From assembly GCA_025765615.1 (NCBI GenBank), contig JAIVFJ010000004.1:186001-250000 (forward strand): a stretch of DNA of 64,000 bases. The letters are read 5' to 3'. The position numbers were made by a program, and so were the translations under genes. Below are positions 25,003 through 37,268 of this stretch, piece by piece. How positions within the stretch are numbered: the first letter of the stretch is position 1; each line of letters starts with the position of its first letter. The DNA comes from Zopfochytrium polystomum. Its lineage: Eukaryota; Chytridiomycota; Chytridiomycetes; Chytridiales; Chytridiaceae. The notes under the pieces were generated by a model. That model was not told the DNA's origin. It ran no database searches and was given only the letters and a program-made list of their open reading frames with translations.

Positions 25003-25300
25003 GTTAAAGAACCGGGAGGATCGTGCTGCAGTGGATGTTAATGCAAGATGGGACGGATGACCACGGGCTTTGGGGGCGCCCAGGCCGGCTGTGTGGATCG
25101 TCTCTCCAAAGTGTTGGAGGAACTCAAGGCCCGGGGGTGTGCGGGCCTTGGAGAAACGAGTGGGGGCACTCGTTGTGGTGGTATGATGCAGATGGAGAGT
25201 TGAGCGGGTGCGGTTGGGGTTTGAACCAATGGTTGCTCGCACACAGGAGGTGTAGGAGGTGGTCATGTGTGAGTGTGTGTGTGGTGTGTTTGAATTTTGC
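25003..25300 (-). promoter_or_regulatory. conserved 5' module of family copy 1
   Basis: Read on the minus strand, this stretch carries the shared motifs CATACC(A)CC(A/T)CAACGAGTG, CGTTTCTCCAAGGC and CTCCAACA(C/T)TTTGGAGAGA in the same order as upstream of copies 2 and 3. It also shares the CACGATC(C/T)TCCC segment near the start codon. Conservation outside the coding part suggests a shared promoter or 5' UTR. Confidence 0.55.
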
Positions 25301-25741
25301 GTGGGGGTTTGGCGGAAAACTTGCAGAAGGCGTATCTTGCCATCTCAGCTGGATAACGAGGGAGAACTCCTCACAGTTTTTAGCTCTGCGAGTTTTATCT
25401 TCTGGAGCAGTCTCGTGCATTGTTGCAACCACAAATTACTGTACGTTATTCGCCAGTCCTGATAACTGCGGTTTTCATTGACGCCTGCGCTGCGCCTGCC
25501 GTCTTTTCACCACTTCTGTTTTCTTGTGCTCTTTTGCAGCGGAACCGTTTCAGCAGCGCATATCTCGCTTCCACTTGGAGTAGTCGGTAAATTTGGAACA
25601 GATCAAAATTTCATCCAAATGTCCCAAGGGTTACGATTGCAGGCAAAACCCATAAGGCCCGCCCGTCGGACATTCGACAAAGCAGCATGTGCAGTATTTG
25701 GTGGACGAGAGAATTGAGTACATGACCTGTGGCAGAAAAAA
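25301..25741. other. intergenic stretch without recognised feature
   Basis: 440 bp between the 5' side of family copy 1 and the left end of the LTR-like element. Nothing recognised. Confidence 0.3.
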
Positions 25742-27194
25742 TGTGAGACTACACCGAGGTCTCAGTGATAAAGTCTAGGGATTTTATTCGCAAAAACAAG
25801 CGTACCTGTCATAAAACCGCAAGGATCGGGACCCCTATTATTGCTCCCAGTTCTTTAGTTTCCAAGGCGTTATCAAAGTGTATTTGCGGCTAACCCGTCT
25901 TTATTATTGGGTCTGCTTTTACTACTTTCGTCTTAACAGTTTCCGTTGCACCAGGGTTTTCTCAACATATTTTCTTTTTCGGTGACTAACGGAGACTGCC
26001 CAACTGCCTAGGGATGGGGTGCCTGACAGGCCGTACCCCAAGCCCGCCTAATTTATTATTTATTTTTGGCACTTGTACATACACACATAGGGTTGGGGGG
26101 GCCTTAGAGCATTTGTGGTGGATGCTCCAAGTCAGGGGGGTTGACTTGTCAATTTTCTCTCTCTCTGTTTTTGGGCCATTTCTCTTTTTCCTTTTTTCGT
26201 CAATCTGATTTCTGTCCATTGGCACCAATACAGAGTCCCTTCAAATCCATCTGGCTCGCAAGGTGAGGGTAGTGAGAGATGGTACACACCCGGGTGTGTA
26301 CATGGTCCCTTCGTGGGGCTCCTCTTAAGGGGCCGTGGGTGGGGAATGCAGCTGGCCCCACCAGCAACTGTGTGACATTGCCGGCTCTGTGTTGGAGTGG
26401 GGATCCCTGGCGCTTGCCCGCCGCGATGATGATGGTGGTGGTGGTGATGACGACGGCATTGTTGTCCCCGACCTTCCCGTCTGCAAGGGTGTTGGTGGCT
26501 GCGCCCGGTGCGGCCCCCGACACCTGAGAGTTCGATCTACAAGCGCCTGCCTTGGTCCTATTGCTGTGAGGGTGAGATGAGTGAGTACGAGTGCGATGCG
26601 ATAAAGCCCGTTGGTCAAGTGATCGTGCCGACGCAGCCTGGTGGGGTGCATGTAGGATTGCAGGTGTTTCTGCGTGCAAGTTCCCTGCTGGCAACCTTCC
26701 GACCCCTACATAGTCGACTCCCTTCTCTCTCTCCCCCCCGTCGCTGGCGACGACGAGGGCTCCCGCAGCACCGTCTGCGACGAGGGGCGCTAGGTCGCGC
26801 CCTGTCCGTCCCGTCGCTATTAACCGCTCCTGTTGTATTTGAGATTAGGTTCCTGAGATAAAAACCCCCGTTTCCCTCTTCTCTCTCTTTATTCTGCGGT
26901 TGTGTTGCACCCTCAGGAGTGCCCTTCTGTTTCCCCCTCGCATCAGCCCACAGCCACGCGAGTAATCGGTGCTCCAGCACCGATCCTTCAGAGGATTGTC
27001 CCTCTGAATGTTCATTCTTTGTGTTTGAGACTCCTGTTAGACAGATAAGTAGGGATACTTCGTGGACTAGGCAAGTAGTAGGGTTGAAACACCCCCTAGA
27101 CAACAGCCCAATAAAGTTAGTTTTAGCCTATTATTTGCTTTCCCTCACTCTAGGGCCCAGATCCCAGGGTCAAAGGAGTGAGTATAGTCTCACA
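25742..27194. mobile_element. solo-LTR-like element with TGTGAGACTA/TAGTCTCACA ends
   Basis: The 1453-bp segment begins TGTGAGACTA and ends TAGTCTCACA, perfect 10-bp inverted termini of the TG..CA type. The flanks carry AAAA on both sides, consistent with a 4-bp target duplication, though a homopolymer is weak evidence. No internal open frame looks like a polyprotein. Fits a solo LTR; a MITE is the alternative. Confidence 0.55.
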
Positions 27195-27256
27195 AAAATA
27201 TAAAACGAAGGAACCAAAAGTGCGAGCGTTTACATAGTTGTCTTTTTTCCCCTATC

Positions 27257-27660
27257 TGCTAGGCGGAACTGACTGGTCAGCAGCAAGAGGCACAAGACGG
27301 AACTGAACATATTGTGACTGTCAGTTATTGTTCTCACAATGCCCATGGGAGTGCAAGCCAACACCAATGCAGACCTGGGCGCTGGCTTGCACTGCTGACC
27401 AATACTCTGAGTATTAAGTGGAACGGAAACATGGCGTTAACAGTTTTCCTCCTCCTCTGCTCAAGCAGATAATATTGGAGAGGTTTTACCCTGTGCCAGT
27501 CACACTTGCCTTGCAACTATTATAGTGTGCATATCATCATGTATCTCATAACAGAGTTTTTTTTCTTTCTCTCCAAGTTGGGGAGAAGGACCACGCACAA
27601 ACACACATCTCCACTTCATTCACTCCTTCCACTCACTCACTCAGAGTAGACTGTTTACAC
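27257..27660. mobile_element. partial copy of the TIR/foldback element
   Basis: Starts TGCTAGGCGGAACTGACTGG and runs parallel to 49117-49528 through the internal ACTCTGAGTATTAAGTGGAA and CACTTCATTCACTCCTTCCA segments. It stops at GTTTACAC before the second inverted arm, so one terminal repeat is missing. Confidence 0.7.
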
Positions 27661-28019
27661 TATCCCCAAGTCCTTGCCGACAAAGCATTCGTTCCTGACT
27701 CTTGTGTAAATGCGCCGCGTCGTCGCCGAAGCTCCCTACGAAAGTACGACCAAGGTGATTCTGCGACGGTTTACAGTTGATGAAATTGAGCTGACACTCT
27801 TGAGTCGTTCACTTGTTGTTTGGGGCTGACGAACCAAGAAAAAATTCGTGGCGACGGACTTGGCATCGGTGCTGGTCTGTCAGTCTGTGGGTCTGTCCCA
27901 AGCGCCTTTTTTCAAACACACCCACAGAATGTCTATCATGCGACCACCCCGTCCATGCAACCGCAACCAGGGTTGCCCTCCCAACCTGCCTTCCCTCACC
28001 CAATCGCACCACCTCGCCC
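27661..28019. other. intergenic stretch before family copy 2 module
   Basis: 360 bp with no recognised gene. Confidence 0.3.
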
Positions 28020-28240
28020 TTCCCATCCGCCTCATACCACCTCAACGAGTGTTTCATCCTCGTTTCTCCAAGGCTTACGTCCCAGCTCGGGCGTGCCTTG
28101 CGCTCCTCCAACATTTTGGAGAGATGATCTGCTTCTGTTCTCAGCGTGCGCGCAACCCGCGCGGGGCGGCTATCTCCACTCGTTGCGCAATGCGTACCAT
28201 CGCGTATTAACATTTCGCTCTAGGCCACGATCTTCCCCCG
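28020..28240 (+). promoter_or_regulatory. conserved 5' module of family copy 2
   Basis: Contains CATACCACCTCAACGAGTG, CGTTTCTCCAAGGC and CTCCAACATTTTGGAGAGAT, then CACGATCTTCCCCCGTG, in the same order and spacing class as the modules at 25.0-25.3 kb (minus) and 47.5-47.7 kb (minus). Confidence 0.6.
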
Positions 28241-28247
28241 TGCGAAA

Positions 28248-28410
28248 CACAGCATCTTGGCAAGCTCTGTGGTTCTGGGCACTCCCGCGCGTTCCAACAT
28301 GCTCGTCCGTTTTGTTTTGGCCTCGTCGGCTTGTGTCTTCAATTGGACTCAAGTCCAGAGCCCTTCACCACTGCTGTGGCTGCTGCATGTATTGTTTCCT
28401 CTCGTCGTTG
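28248..28410 (+). pseudogene. relic N-terminal exon of family copy 2
   Basis: One frame reads QHLGKLCGSGHSRAFQHARP followed by FCFGLVGLCLQL and AVAAACIV. It aligns with QDLGKLYGSGRAAFQHACSI of copy 3 at the same distance from the conserved 5' module. No ATG precedes it in frame and it runs into a C-run and T-run region at about 28417-28490, so I treat it as a decayed first exon unless spliced to 29613 onward. Confidence 0.5.
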
Positions 28411-28490
28411 GCCCCCCCCCCCCCGACCCCTACAGGAAACACGAAGACCAGAAATCCTGCTTCTTTGGCGTTTTCTTTTTTTTTTTTTTT

Positions 28491-29612
<1,122 letters not shown>

Positions 29613-31575
29613 ATGCCCGCCGTTAAGCGTCTTCAAGCCGACGCACGGCGAGCAGCCGAGCCACTGCAAGCAGTCGAAGCACAGCAAGCGCGAACCAACC
29701 GCAGCGGCCGGCGTGCTGTCCAAGGTCCAGGCCAAGAACCACGCCGTGCGCGTCGTGCTCCTTCCGCTGCCGCTTCACCCCTTGGTCGTGCAAGCCGTCC
29801 TCTGATCCGGTCCGCAACTGCAAGGCCTAGGGCCGCGCCAGAGGCCCCGCCTGAAGCCCCTCCTCCACCACAAGACATTCGTCAAGTCGCCCAGTCAGTG
29901 CCGCCAACAACCAGCCGACGGTCGACGCGTCGGTCTGCAAGAACCACAAGGACGACTCTGGCCACGACCGTCGCCGCTGCCGCTACCGCCGGAGCCCCCA
30001 TCGCGCTCGACGACGAGCTGACCAAGCTAGCTCGCTTATCAGCCTCACCTGCCGAGCTTTCCAGCACACTTTGGGGCAAGAAGGCTCATCAGTTGCGGGC
30101 CCTTGCTGGGCAAAATGGAGTGAAAATGGATCTCCGCTCCAAGGCTAATGTTTGTTCGAATATGTTTGCTCGTTTCCATTTTGCACCAATCTGACAGACC
30201 ACATTAACTTTCTTGCAAACATTAGAAAGAGGCCCTGATCCGATCATTAGTGGCGTCCCTGCCGTCCTCGGCCTTTGGTTCGGCTTCACCAACTGCTATA
30301 CCTTCATCAACATCGTCTGCTTCTTCCAGCGCCACAAGCGACCATCACGATTTGGCACCCTTGCTCTCCACCGCGACCACAACGACCAGGCCGGTGACTC
30401 GATCCCAGACGACGGCTATTATTGATGAAGTCCAATCCGCCGCGCCGGTGGCCGCCCCGACCATCAATGGCCGACGCCGGCGCAAGGCACAAGAAAAGAA
30501 GCTGGCAGACACGGCCACAGCTGCGACCGGTCGCACGAGTGCCCGTCGTGCATCCATCGCCCCGTGCGCAGGAGAAAGACCCGCTCGTCGTCGGAATGCT
30601 TTGAAAGCCAGCACCCCTGTGATTACTGTAGAGATTCCGACGATCCCCGAGATCAATGCTGCGGTCACCACCGTGAGCGCTGGAACATCGTCACCCATTT
30701 TGCAGTCCTCTACGGGCGCCGACTATTCCATTGAGAGCCAGGCCGCTGATGAAGCTTCCATCGGCCCTACTACAAATGCTGCAGCTTCACGTGCACCCTC
30801 TCCGCAGCGAAGAGAGTGCCAGGCAGCTTTGGTCGATGAGGACATTCACGAAGTAGAAATGGCTGTTGAGAACGACAACGACGATCAAAGCGCGATTTCG
30901 ATCAATCATGTCAAAGAGAAAGCAATTGCGGTGGATGATGACGATGATGAAAGCGGGATAATTTTCGAGGAAGGCCAGAGGGACGTCGTTTTGGGAGATG
31001 ACGATCTGGGCGAGAAATTCGGGAAAGAGGAGTGTTCACTAACATTGAGCGAGATCGAGGATGCTCCGGGCACTGCATCGCTCCATTACCAGCTGACGCC
31101 GCGAAATTGGCGCAAGTCTTCCGTTTTTGAGTCACCTTTCCGATTTTTCTTTAGCGGAAAAGAAGCACCAGGCGGCACTGCTATTCCTTCTACATTGAAC
31201 GAGAATGAGGATGCTCCGAGCACTCCATCGCTCCAGCACCAACCGACGCAGCGAAATTGGCGCAAGTCTTCCGTATTTGAGTCACCATTTCGATGTTTAT
31301 TTAGCGGGAAACAAGCACGGGGACCATCGGTCGAAGGCGCTGCAATTCCATCTGAATTGAACGAGATTGAGGATGATACAGGCACTCAAACGCTCCACCA
31401 AGAGTCTTTGCAGTGCCAGCCGACGCAACGAAATTGGCGCAAGTCTTCCGTTTTTGAGTCCCCATTTCGATTCGTTTGGGGGGGGAACAGAAGCGCCGGG
31501 TCCGTCTGCCGAAGGCGCTGCAAGATGGAAAGGAAAAGCATTCGTAACCGAGAAGGAGAATACTCCAGTATTTGA
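29613..31575 (+). CDS. novel family copy 2: basic N part, acidic tract, three NWRKSSVFESPF repeats
   Basis: Unrecognised protein. An Arg/Ala/Pro-rich start (MPAVKRLQADARRAAEPL) leads to TRRSARTTRTTLATTVAAA and LDDELTKLARLSASPAELSS. An intron near 30100-30260 is needed to enter the long frame 30250-31575. That part has an Arg/Lys-rich segment (INGRRRRKAQEKKL), an acidic tract with a hydrophobic core (AVDDDDDESGIIFEEG, DVVLGDDDLGEK), and three repeats of a unit centred on NWRKSSVFESPF at about 31107, 31254 and 31431. Each is preceded by an acidic EDAPGT-type spacer and followed by RFFFSGKEAPG or a variant. The last unit degenerates at a G-run (31480-31487) and the frame ends in a basic stretch. 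The composition suggests a nuclear or nucleic-acid-associated protein; that is inference. Confidence 0.6.
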
Positions 31576-31689
31576 GGATTCAGAAGCAGTTCAAGGACAG
31601 TGATGGGGTCGGCAGGAATTGATATCTCCGTTTCCAAGCACGCACTGGTTCGAAAGAAAATTGACGGCATTTCAAAAAGACGAGTGAGG

Positions 31690-32790
31690 CTCTTTGCATT
31701 TGAGAGCTACTTTAGCGGTTGTGGTACATGTTGCGCATGGAAACAGGCTTTGGACGATGATGCACTGGGTCTTGTATTCTGGCAGCGATCCGGAAACTCA
31801 CTCAGGCACTCCTCCTCCCTGTCCCTCGGCGGCATTCAACTTTCGTTCAAGCTCCTCTTATTTAAGCCAACTGAGTGTGCGATAAAGCTTTCGATCAACT
31901 TTGGTGCACGGTGCGCGTGGTGTCAGGCTTTGGACGATGATGTACTGGGTCTGGATTCTTGCAACGATGCGGAAACTCGCCCAGGCACTCCTCCTCCCTG
32001 CCCCACGGTGTCCCTCAACAAAAGTCGTTCGCGCTCCTCCCACTCAAGTCGACAGCAGTTGCGTTCGAGCCTTCGATCACTTTGGTGTGTGGCTCACGTG
32101 GAATCAGGCTTTGGGCGATGATGCACTGGGCCTGGATTCTTGCAGCGATGCGGAAACTCGCCCAGGCACTCCTCCTCCCTGCTTCACGGTGTCTCTCAAC
32201 AAAGTCGTTCGCGCTCCTTCCGCTCAAGTCAATGGCGGTTGCAATTGAGCTTTCGATCCACTTTGGTGCATGGTTCGCGTGTAAGCAGGCTTTGGACGAT
32301 GATGTACTGGGTCTGGATTCTTGCAGCGATGCAGAAACTCGCTCAGGCACCCCTCCTCCCTGCCCCACGGTGTCCTTGCACAAAAGTCGTTCGCGCTCGT
32401 CCCGCTCCAGTCGACAGCAGTTGCGATGGAGCCTTCGATCCACTTTGGTCTGCGGCTCTCGTGGAATCAGGCTTTGGACGATGATGCGCTGGGCCTGGAT
32501 TCTTGCAGCAATGCGGAAACTCGCCCAGGCACTCCTCCTCCCTGCCCCAGGTGCCCTTCAGCTTTAGTCGTTCGCGCTCCTCCCACTCAAGTCGACAGCA
32601 CTTGCTATTGAGCCTTCGATCCACTTTGGTGCACGGTGCGCGTGGAATCAGGCCTTGGACGATGATGCGCTGGGTCTTGTATTCTTGCACTGATGCAGAA
32701 ACTCACCCAGGCACTCCTCCTCCCTGCCCCACGGCGCCTATAACCCGAGTTGTTTCGCGCTCCTCTCAAGCCGCCATCACTTTCGATTGA
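31690..32790 (+). repeat. six-copy ~180-bp tandem array
   Basis: A unit beginning AGGCTTTGGACGATGATG recurs at about 31747, 31926, 32108, 32287, 32468 and 32649 (spacings 179, 182, 179, 181, 181). Each unit also has CCCAGGCACTCCTCCTCCCT and a GTCGTTCGCGCTCCTCCC-like segment. One frame encodes QALDDDALGLDSCSDAET and a Ser/Arg-rich tail, but length changes of 1-2 bp break it between units, and both strands are open by chance. It lies directly 3' of family copy 2. Confidence 0.9.
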
Positions 32791-32800
32791 AACCAGGATT

Positions 32801-33624
32801 ATTTTTCATTGCGTGCAACGGGAAGCGAGATATCAGAAACAGAAGATAACTTACTGGATGACTATGCTGCCGAAATTCTCTAAGGCACTCTTTCGGCCCT
32901 GCCATTATTCAACTAACCCTCACATTCATGCTGTCCTTACGCATCACTTAATATCTCATCTCTGCGTTGTTCGTGGCAATGCCTTTTTGCACCGCTTGTG
33001 AACCGACGGAGGCTCTTTTAGTTTCTTTCCCGCCAATTCTTATGCGCCCATGGATCTGAGCAACTCAGAATCGGTTTCCAATCCTTGATAGATCATTGAT
33101 GACGACTTTTTCTTTGTTCTTCAATGCTGACGGGTGCTTCGTTTTCTTTCCTCCAAGCTCGCAGCAGATCGAGAGGCCAAAATAAAATAAAAAAAATTGA
33201 AAACATTTCCGCTCGAAGTTACATTCCCTTCAGCCTGCAAAGCAAGCGGCGAGGCGAAGTATGGTGCATGTTGAATACAGTCGAGCAATTGACGAATGTG
33301 TAAACTGTTTTCGGGGTTACACTAGTAAATCGGCTTACAGCAAATGGAACAAGGTAGATTGGGGGAAAGAGAGGCGGAGACAGACAGACAGACAGAGGTG
33401 AGGTGTGGGTGCCGAATGTTTAATTTAGTACCCTCCGCGTCAACTTCAACGTCCCAAACACTTTGCCTGACGCGTTTGATCGTTTGACTGAATGACTGCA
33501 AAAGACAGATGTGTGGGAGAAAGGGAGAAAGAGGGAGAGAGAGAGAGAGAGAGAGGCAGCAGCGGACTAGCAGTCCCGCTCCACTTAAATACAATCACTC
33601 CTCGAACAACCAAACCCCGCACAG

Positions 33625-33668
<44 letters not shown>

Positions 33669-33677
33669 ATTGAAGGA
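32801..33677. other. intergenic region with GA and CA microsatellites
   Basis: Holds (GACA)n near 33380-33398, (GA)n near 33530-33555 and (CA)n at about 33626-33664, the last only 14 bp before the reductase start. No gene recognised. Confidence 0.5.
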
Positions 33678-34915
33678 ATGCCTCTCGTCTTGGTATGCCG
33701 GTGGCTATTTGTTAGACTGTTGACTCATGGCTCATTCATACCCAACTTTCAACCGTCATCCCTGGCATCACTTTTACTTCGGACCACTCATCGCACCACT
33801 CTACCTGCCACAGGTCACCGGCGTCACCGGCTTCATTGCCACCCACGTCACAAAAGTGCTTCTCTCCAACGGCTTCCACGTCCGCGGCTCGCTCCGCAGC
33901 GTCGCAAAGGGCGACTACCTCAAATCCGTCTTGACGAGCCCGGAAAACCTCTCCTTTGTCGTCGTCAAGGACATTGTCGCCGACGGCGCCTTCGATGACG
34001 CCGTCAAGGGCGTCGACTACGTCGTGCACTGCGCCTCGCCGTTCCACTTCAACCAGACAAAGGACGTCTACAAGGAGCTCATCGACCCCGCCGTCCGCGG
34101 CACTACCGGCATCCTCGAATCGGTCGCGCGCTTCGCGCCGTCCGTCCAGCGCGTCGTCATCACGTCCTCCGTCGCCGCCGTCTTGAACCCGAACCCAAAG
34201 TCGCCAGAGGGTCTCACCGAAGCTGACTGGAACACTCCCGTCGTCGAGGCGCTCCAGCGCGACGGCCAGGCGGCGTCCCCGCCGGTCGCCTATATGGCCT
34301 CAAAGACTCTTGCTGAGCAGGTGCCCTTTATTTGTTTTTTTCTTTGCCCTCAACACTGAGCCTTTTGACAGGCTGCGTGGGAGTTCATGAAAGCGTCACC
34401 ACGCACGTTCGAGCTCGTCGTTTGCAACCCCACCACAGTATACGGCCCGCTCCTACAAAAGGTCGACAAGGTGGAAGAGGTCAACACTTCGGTAACTACC
34501 ACACGCAATTCTTATAGTTTCCAAGTCCTCTCCTCACGCGTCAACCTCCCCTTCCCAGTGCAAATTCGTCGCTGACTACATCACCGGCGCCGTCCCCGTC
34601 GTCATCCCCGTCAACGGCGGCTTCGTCGACGTCCGCGACGTGGCCTACGCCCACTACCGCGCCCTGGTCGTCCCCGCCGCCGCCGGCAGCCGCTTCCTCC
34701 TCTCCAGCGCTGGCCACACCCACGACACGCTCATCGACGTGCTCCGTAAAAGGTTCCCCGGACGGCCTTTCCCCGCCCGCGCCGGCGTCCCGGAAGCGCT
34801 CGTCGAGGTCCACGCCCACTCGGTCAAGGTGCTCGGGGTGTCGTACCGCGGGTTCGATGAGACTATCAATGCCACCGTCGACAGCTTACTGGAAAAGGGC
34901 CTGATATCTGTCTAA
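33678..34915 (+). CDS. NAD(P)-dependent short-chain reductase (dihydroflavonol-4-reductase / Gre2-like)
   Basis: Extended short-chain dehydrogenase that reduces aldehydes or ketones with NADPH; substrate unknown. Exons 33678-33692, 33814-34320, 34372-34491 and 34559-34915 give an exact 332-residue frame. The first exon encodes only MPLVL, which splices to VTGVTGFIATHVTKVLLSNG, completing the N-terminal strand and the GxxGxxA nucleotide-binding turn. Other features: DIVADGAFDDAVKGVDYVVH with CASPFHF, VVITSSVAAV, the catalytic YMASK, CNPTTVYGPL, and a C-terminal RFPGRPFPA region. High GC and codon bias set it apart from its accessory surroundings. A (CA)n tract sits just upstream of the start. 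Methylglyoxal or cinnamoyl-CoA-type activity are alternatives I cannot separate. Confidence 0.9.
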
Positions 34916-36323
34916 GCGAGTGCAGGGGCCAAATTTTGGGTGTGCGAGGGGATGCTCTTGGTAGCAATAGATGTGTTCTGACAGCACTGTTAGTAAGCAC
35001 CATCGAGATTGTCGAATTTGTCAAAAATTGTCTCATTTCAAGGAACAATAGATGGCTCGCTGGACAATTATGACTCGACAATCCCCTCAGCAATCCCAGT
35101 CTTCCCTACCACGTGATACGTGCAACGCAGGAGTCAATTCCACGAGGCTGGGAAGATAACGTGGAAGCTCGCGTTGTACATTAATTCAAATAAGCAATAG
35201 GTGAATCTCCGCTAGAGTAATCCACTTTGTTGTGTAAGGGATAGTGGAAACATCTGCAGACTTGGGTCAACCTCCACTTCAAAGTGCGTCACGGCGCTAT
35301 CAAGCGTAGTCTAGTCACAATAACTGACAAGGCTCGTAACTTCTTTCGTCACCTTCGATAGAGCGGCTCACGGTGCGCGCAGTCCAATGCTCCACCACTT
35401 CGTAGACGGTGAAGTGGAGACGGGACACGAGAAAGACTGTTGGGTACGGCAGTCAACGTGACCATTCGAGATGTGTCTGCTCTAGTGAAGCTTGTTTTGG
35501 TCGGTTAAGTCAATTTGCAAGACCGATCCTCGCTGAATCCAGACACCAGGGTGGATAAGTACCATGGACGCGAAGGCTTATGCGAGAGTCGGAAACGAGC
35601 TGAATGGAATTGCGTCACTGAAATCGGAGCGTTCAACCCGTATTATCATATATAGATTATTGTAAACACGGTTGGTTCCCGCAACGGTAATCAGCTCGTG
35701 CCTCAAATCGAAACTAGAGGCGGTAAAGCGCGCGCGAGCCGAGGGAGCCCGGACTGCCGCCAACGCGCGCCCCATTAACTATAGGCAGCACCGCGAGACG
35801 GTCCGCATTGCCCACTGGCCTCGAAAGGAAACATTGCAGAAATGGGGGGAAAGGCAGGTCCAGACCAAATGCCTCGCCCTTGTCCGCCGCGCCAAGGGGT
35901 GCCAACGCCACCGGAAGTACTCGAGGCAGCGGATCGCCGTCGCACCGCCGCGCCACGACCCCACTCGCCGACTTTGAGCGGCGTGGCTCCCCGTGCGCGC
36001 GTTTCTTCGTTTGATAGGCCCGTCAGCGGCGGATCGGTCGGGCATCTTTCGCTCGAGCGACCCTTTGAAGGACACGCACCTTTGAAAGACGGTAAGCCTC
36101 GCGAGTGGCTTCACGGCGGGGGATGTGCGCTAGCCAGCGTTAAGAGAGGAGAACGTGTGAGGGCGCGACGGGTGTTGAGATGCGAAAGGGGCTGCAGCGC
36201 GTCTTAAAGTAGAGGGAGGGCTCCGAGCCGTGCGAGTGCGAGCGGCGCTCTTTGCACCCCACTTCCCAAGACCTTACCGCTCGATAACGGCAGGAACGGA
36301 GGAGCACGACAAGCTGGAGAACT
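34916..36323. other. intergenic region, partly GC-rich
   Basis: About 1.4 kb. Overlapping open frames on both strands at 35.6-36.2 kb have no domain or consistent composition, so none is called. Confidence 0.3.
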
Positions 36324-36590
36324 TCACGTTACAGCGACAGCAACGCGCTGAAGGGCAACGAACGCTCGGTGCGCATCGACTTCTGCCATCACACAACGCT
36401 CCGAAGGCTCGCCCACACGTCGGACGCCAAAGCGAACTAGATCGTCAAGCAGTCGAAGCGCCCGATTCAATTCATCGTACCTGCAATGACCAGCGTTGCG
36501 GATCTCAGTCGTCAGTCCTTGTGAGTTTGCGAAGCTTGCGAAAGAGCAAAGGCGAAGAACGAACCGGAGACGAAGGAAAGGACTTACCAA
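36324..36590 (-). CDS. hypothetical protein exon
   Basis: The minus strand reads LTTEIRNAGHCRYDELNRAL, RLLDDLVRFGVRRVG, MAEVDAHRAFVALQRVAV and then a stop. The segment is helix-like with balanced charge, unlike neighbouring random frames. A GT donor (GTAAGT, minus strand, about 36587) with an AG just before the segment (about 36525) suggests it is the last exon of a spliced gene starting near 36741. No family recognised. Confidence 0.3.
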   Translation of the reverse strand: MVSPFLRLRFVLRLCSFASFANSQGLTTEIRNAGHCRYDELNRALRLLDDLVRFGVRRVGEPSERCVMAEVDAHRAFVALQRVAVAVT

Positions 36591-36725
36591 CCCTTTTTAT
36601 TCTCGACTCGACCAAAAAAAAAGGCTTCATCAATTGTACAGAGTCAAGACGAGAAGAACGCATCGGTAATCTACGGGGCGGCCCGAAATCCCGGTCCTCC
36701 CCACGCGGCAAGCGAATCAGATGTA

Positions 36726-37268
36726 TTGGAACGGACGGCACCTTGGTGCTGCAACGATGAAGTCAGTCCTCATCCTACTTCAGGCACGTCGCCCGGCGGC
36801 CATTTACACAACTGCACGTCGCGAGTACCACGGCCGCCGCTGTTGTCCGTCCATACCGCCGAGTGGGCGAGCCGCGAAGAGTCCCCGCTGTCGACCGCTC
36901 GCCGGGACGAGCTTCCGCCCGATCCGCGCTCGAGTCTCGAGACGGCTGCCGGCGGTCGCGTTCCGGCCGCAAGTCGTTCCCATCAGCACGACGACGCGTC
37001 GCCGCGGACTCCGCCACCGCCGATGACGCTCCGGCCGGGCTCACACGCGATGTCGACATCCTCGCAAGCGCCAGGACGGTGGCGCCCTCGGAGCGACCTC
37101 TCGCGCTCCTCGACGCTTCACAAGAGCCGGCGAGAGCTGCTGAGGGAGCGGCAGAGGCTCGTATGCGAGCAAGAGGGTCTGCTGCGTCGGCTCGCGGAAC
37201 TGGCTCGAGAGCGAGACATTGTGATAGGCGCTACGGCCAGGACGACGATACCATCTCGGAGCAAGTGA
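36726..37268 (+). CDS. hypothetical protein with C-terminal charged helix
   Basis: A 180-residue frame. The first 110 residues are Pro/Ser/Arg-rich and unremarkable. The last 50 (LHKSRRELLRERQRLVCEQE, GLLRRLAELARERDIVIG) look like a basic amphipathic or coiled-coil helix. GC-rich sequence makes long chance frames common here, so this is a weak call. No family recognised. Confidence 0.25.
   Translation: MERTAPWCCNDEVSPHPTSGTSPGGHLHNCTSRVPRPPLLSVHTAEWASREESPLSTARRDELPPDPRSSLETAAGGRVPAASRSHQHDDASPRTPPPPMTLRPGSHAMSTSSQAPGRWRPRSDLSRSSTLHKSRRELLRERQRLVCEQEGLLRRLAELARERDIVIGATARTTIPSRSK

Noticed and set aside
31959..32567. Coding sequence across the 180-bp array
   Set aside because: Both strands are open, the protein repeat changes frame between units, and composition is not protein-like.
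35660..36230. Arg-rich frames in GC-rich sequence
   Set aside because: Overlapping frames on both strands, no domain, no splice support.
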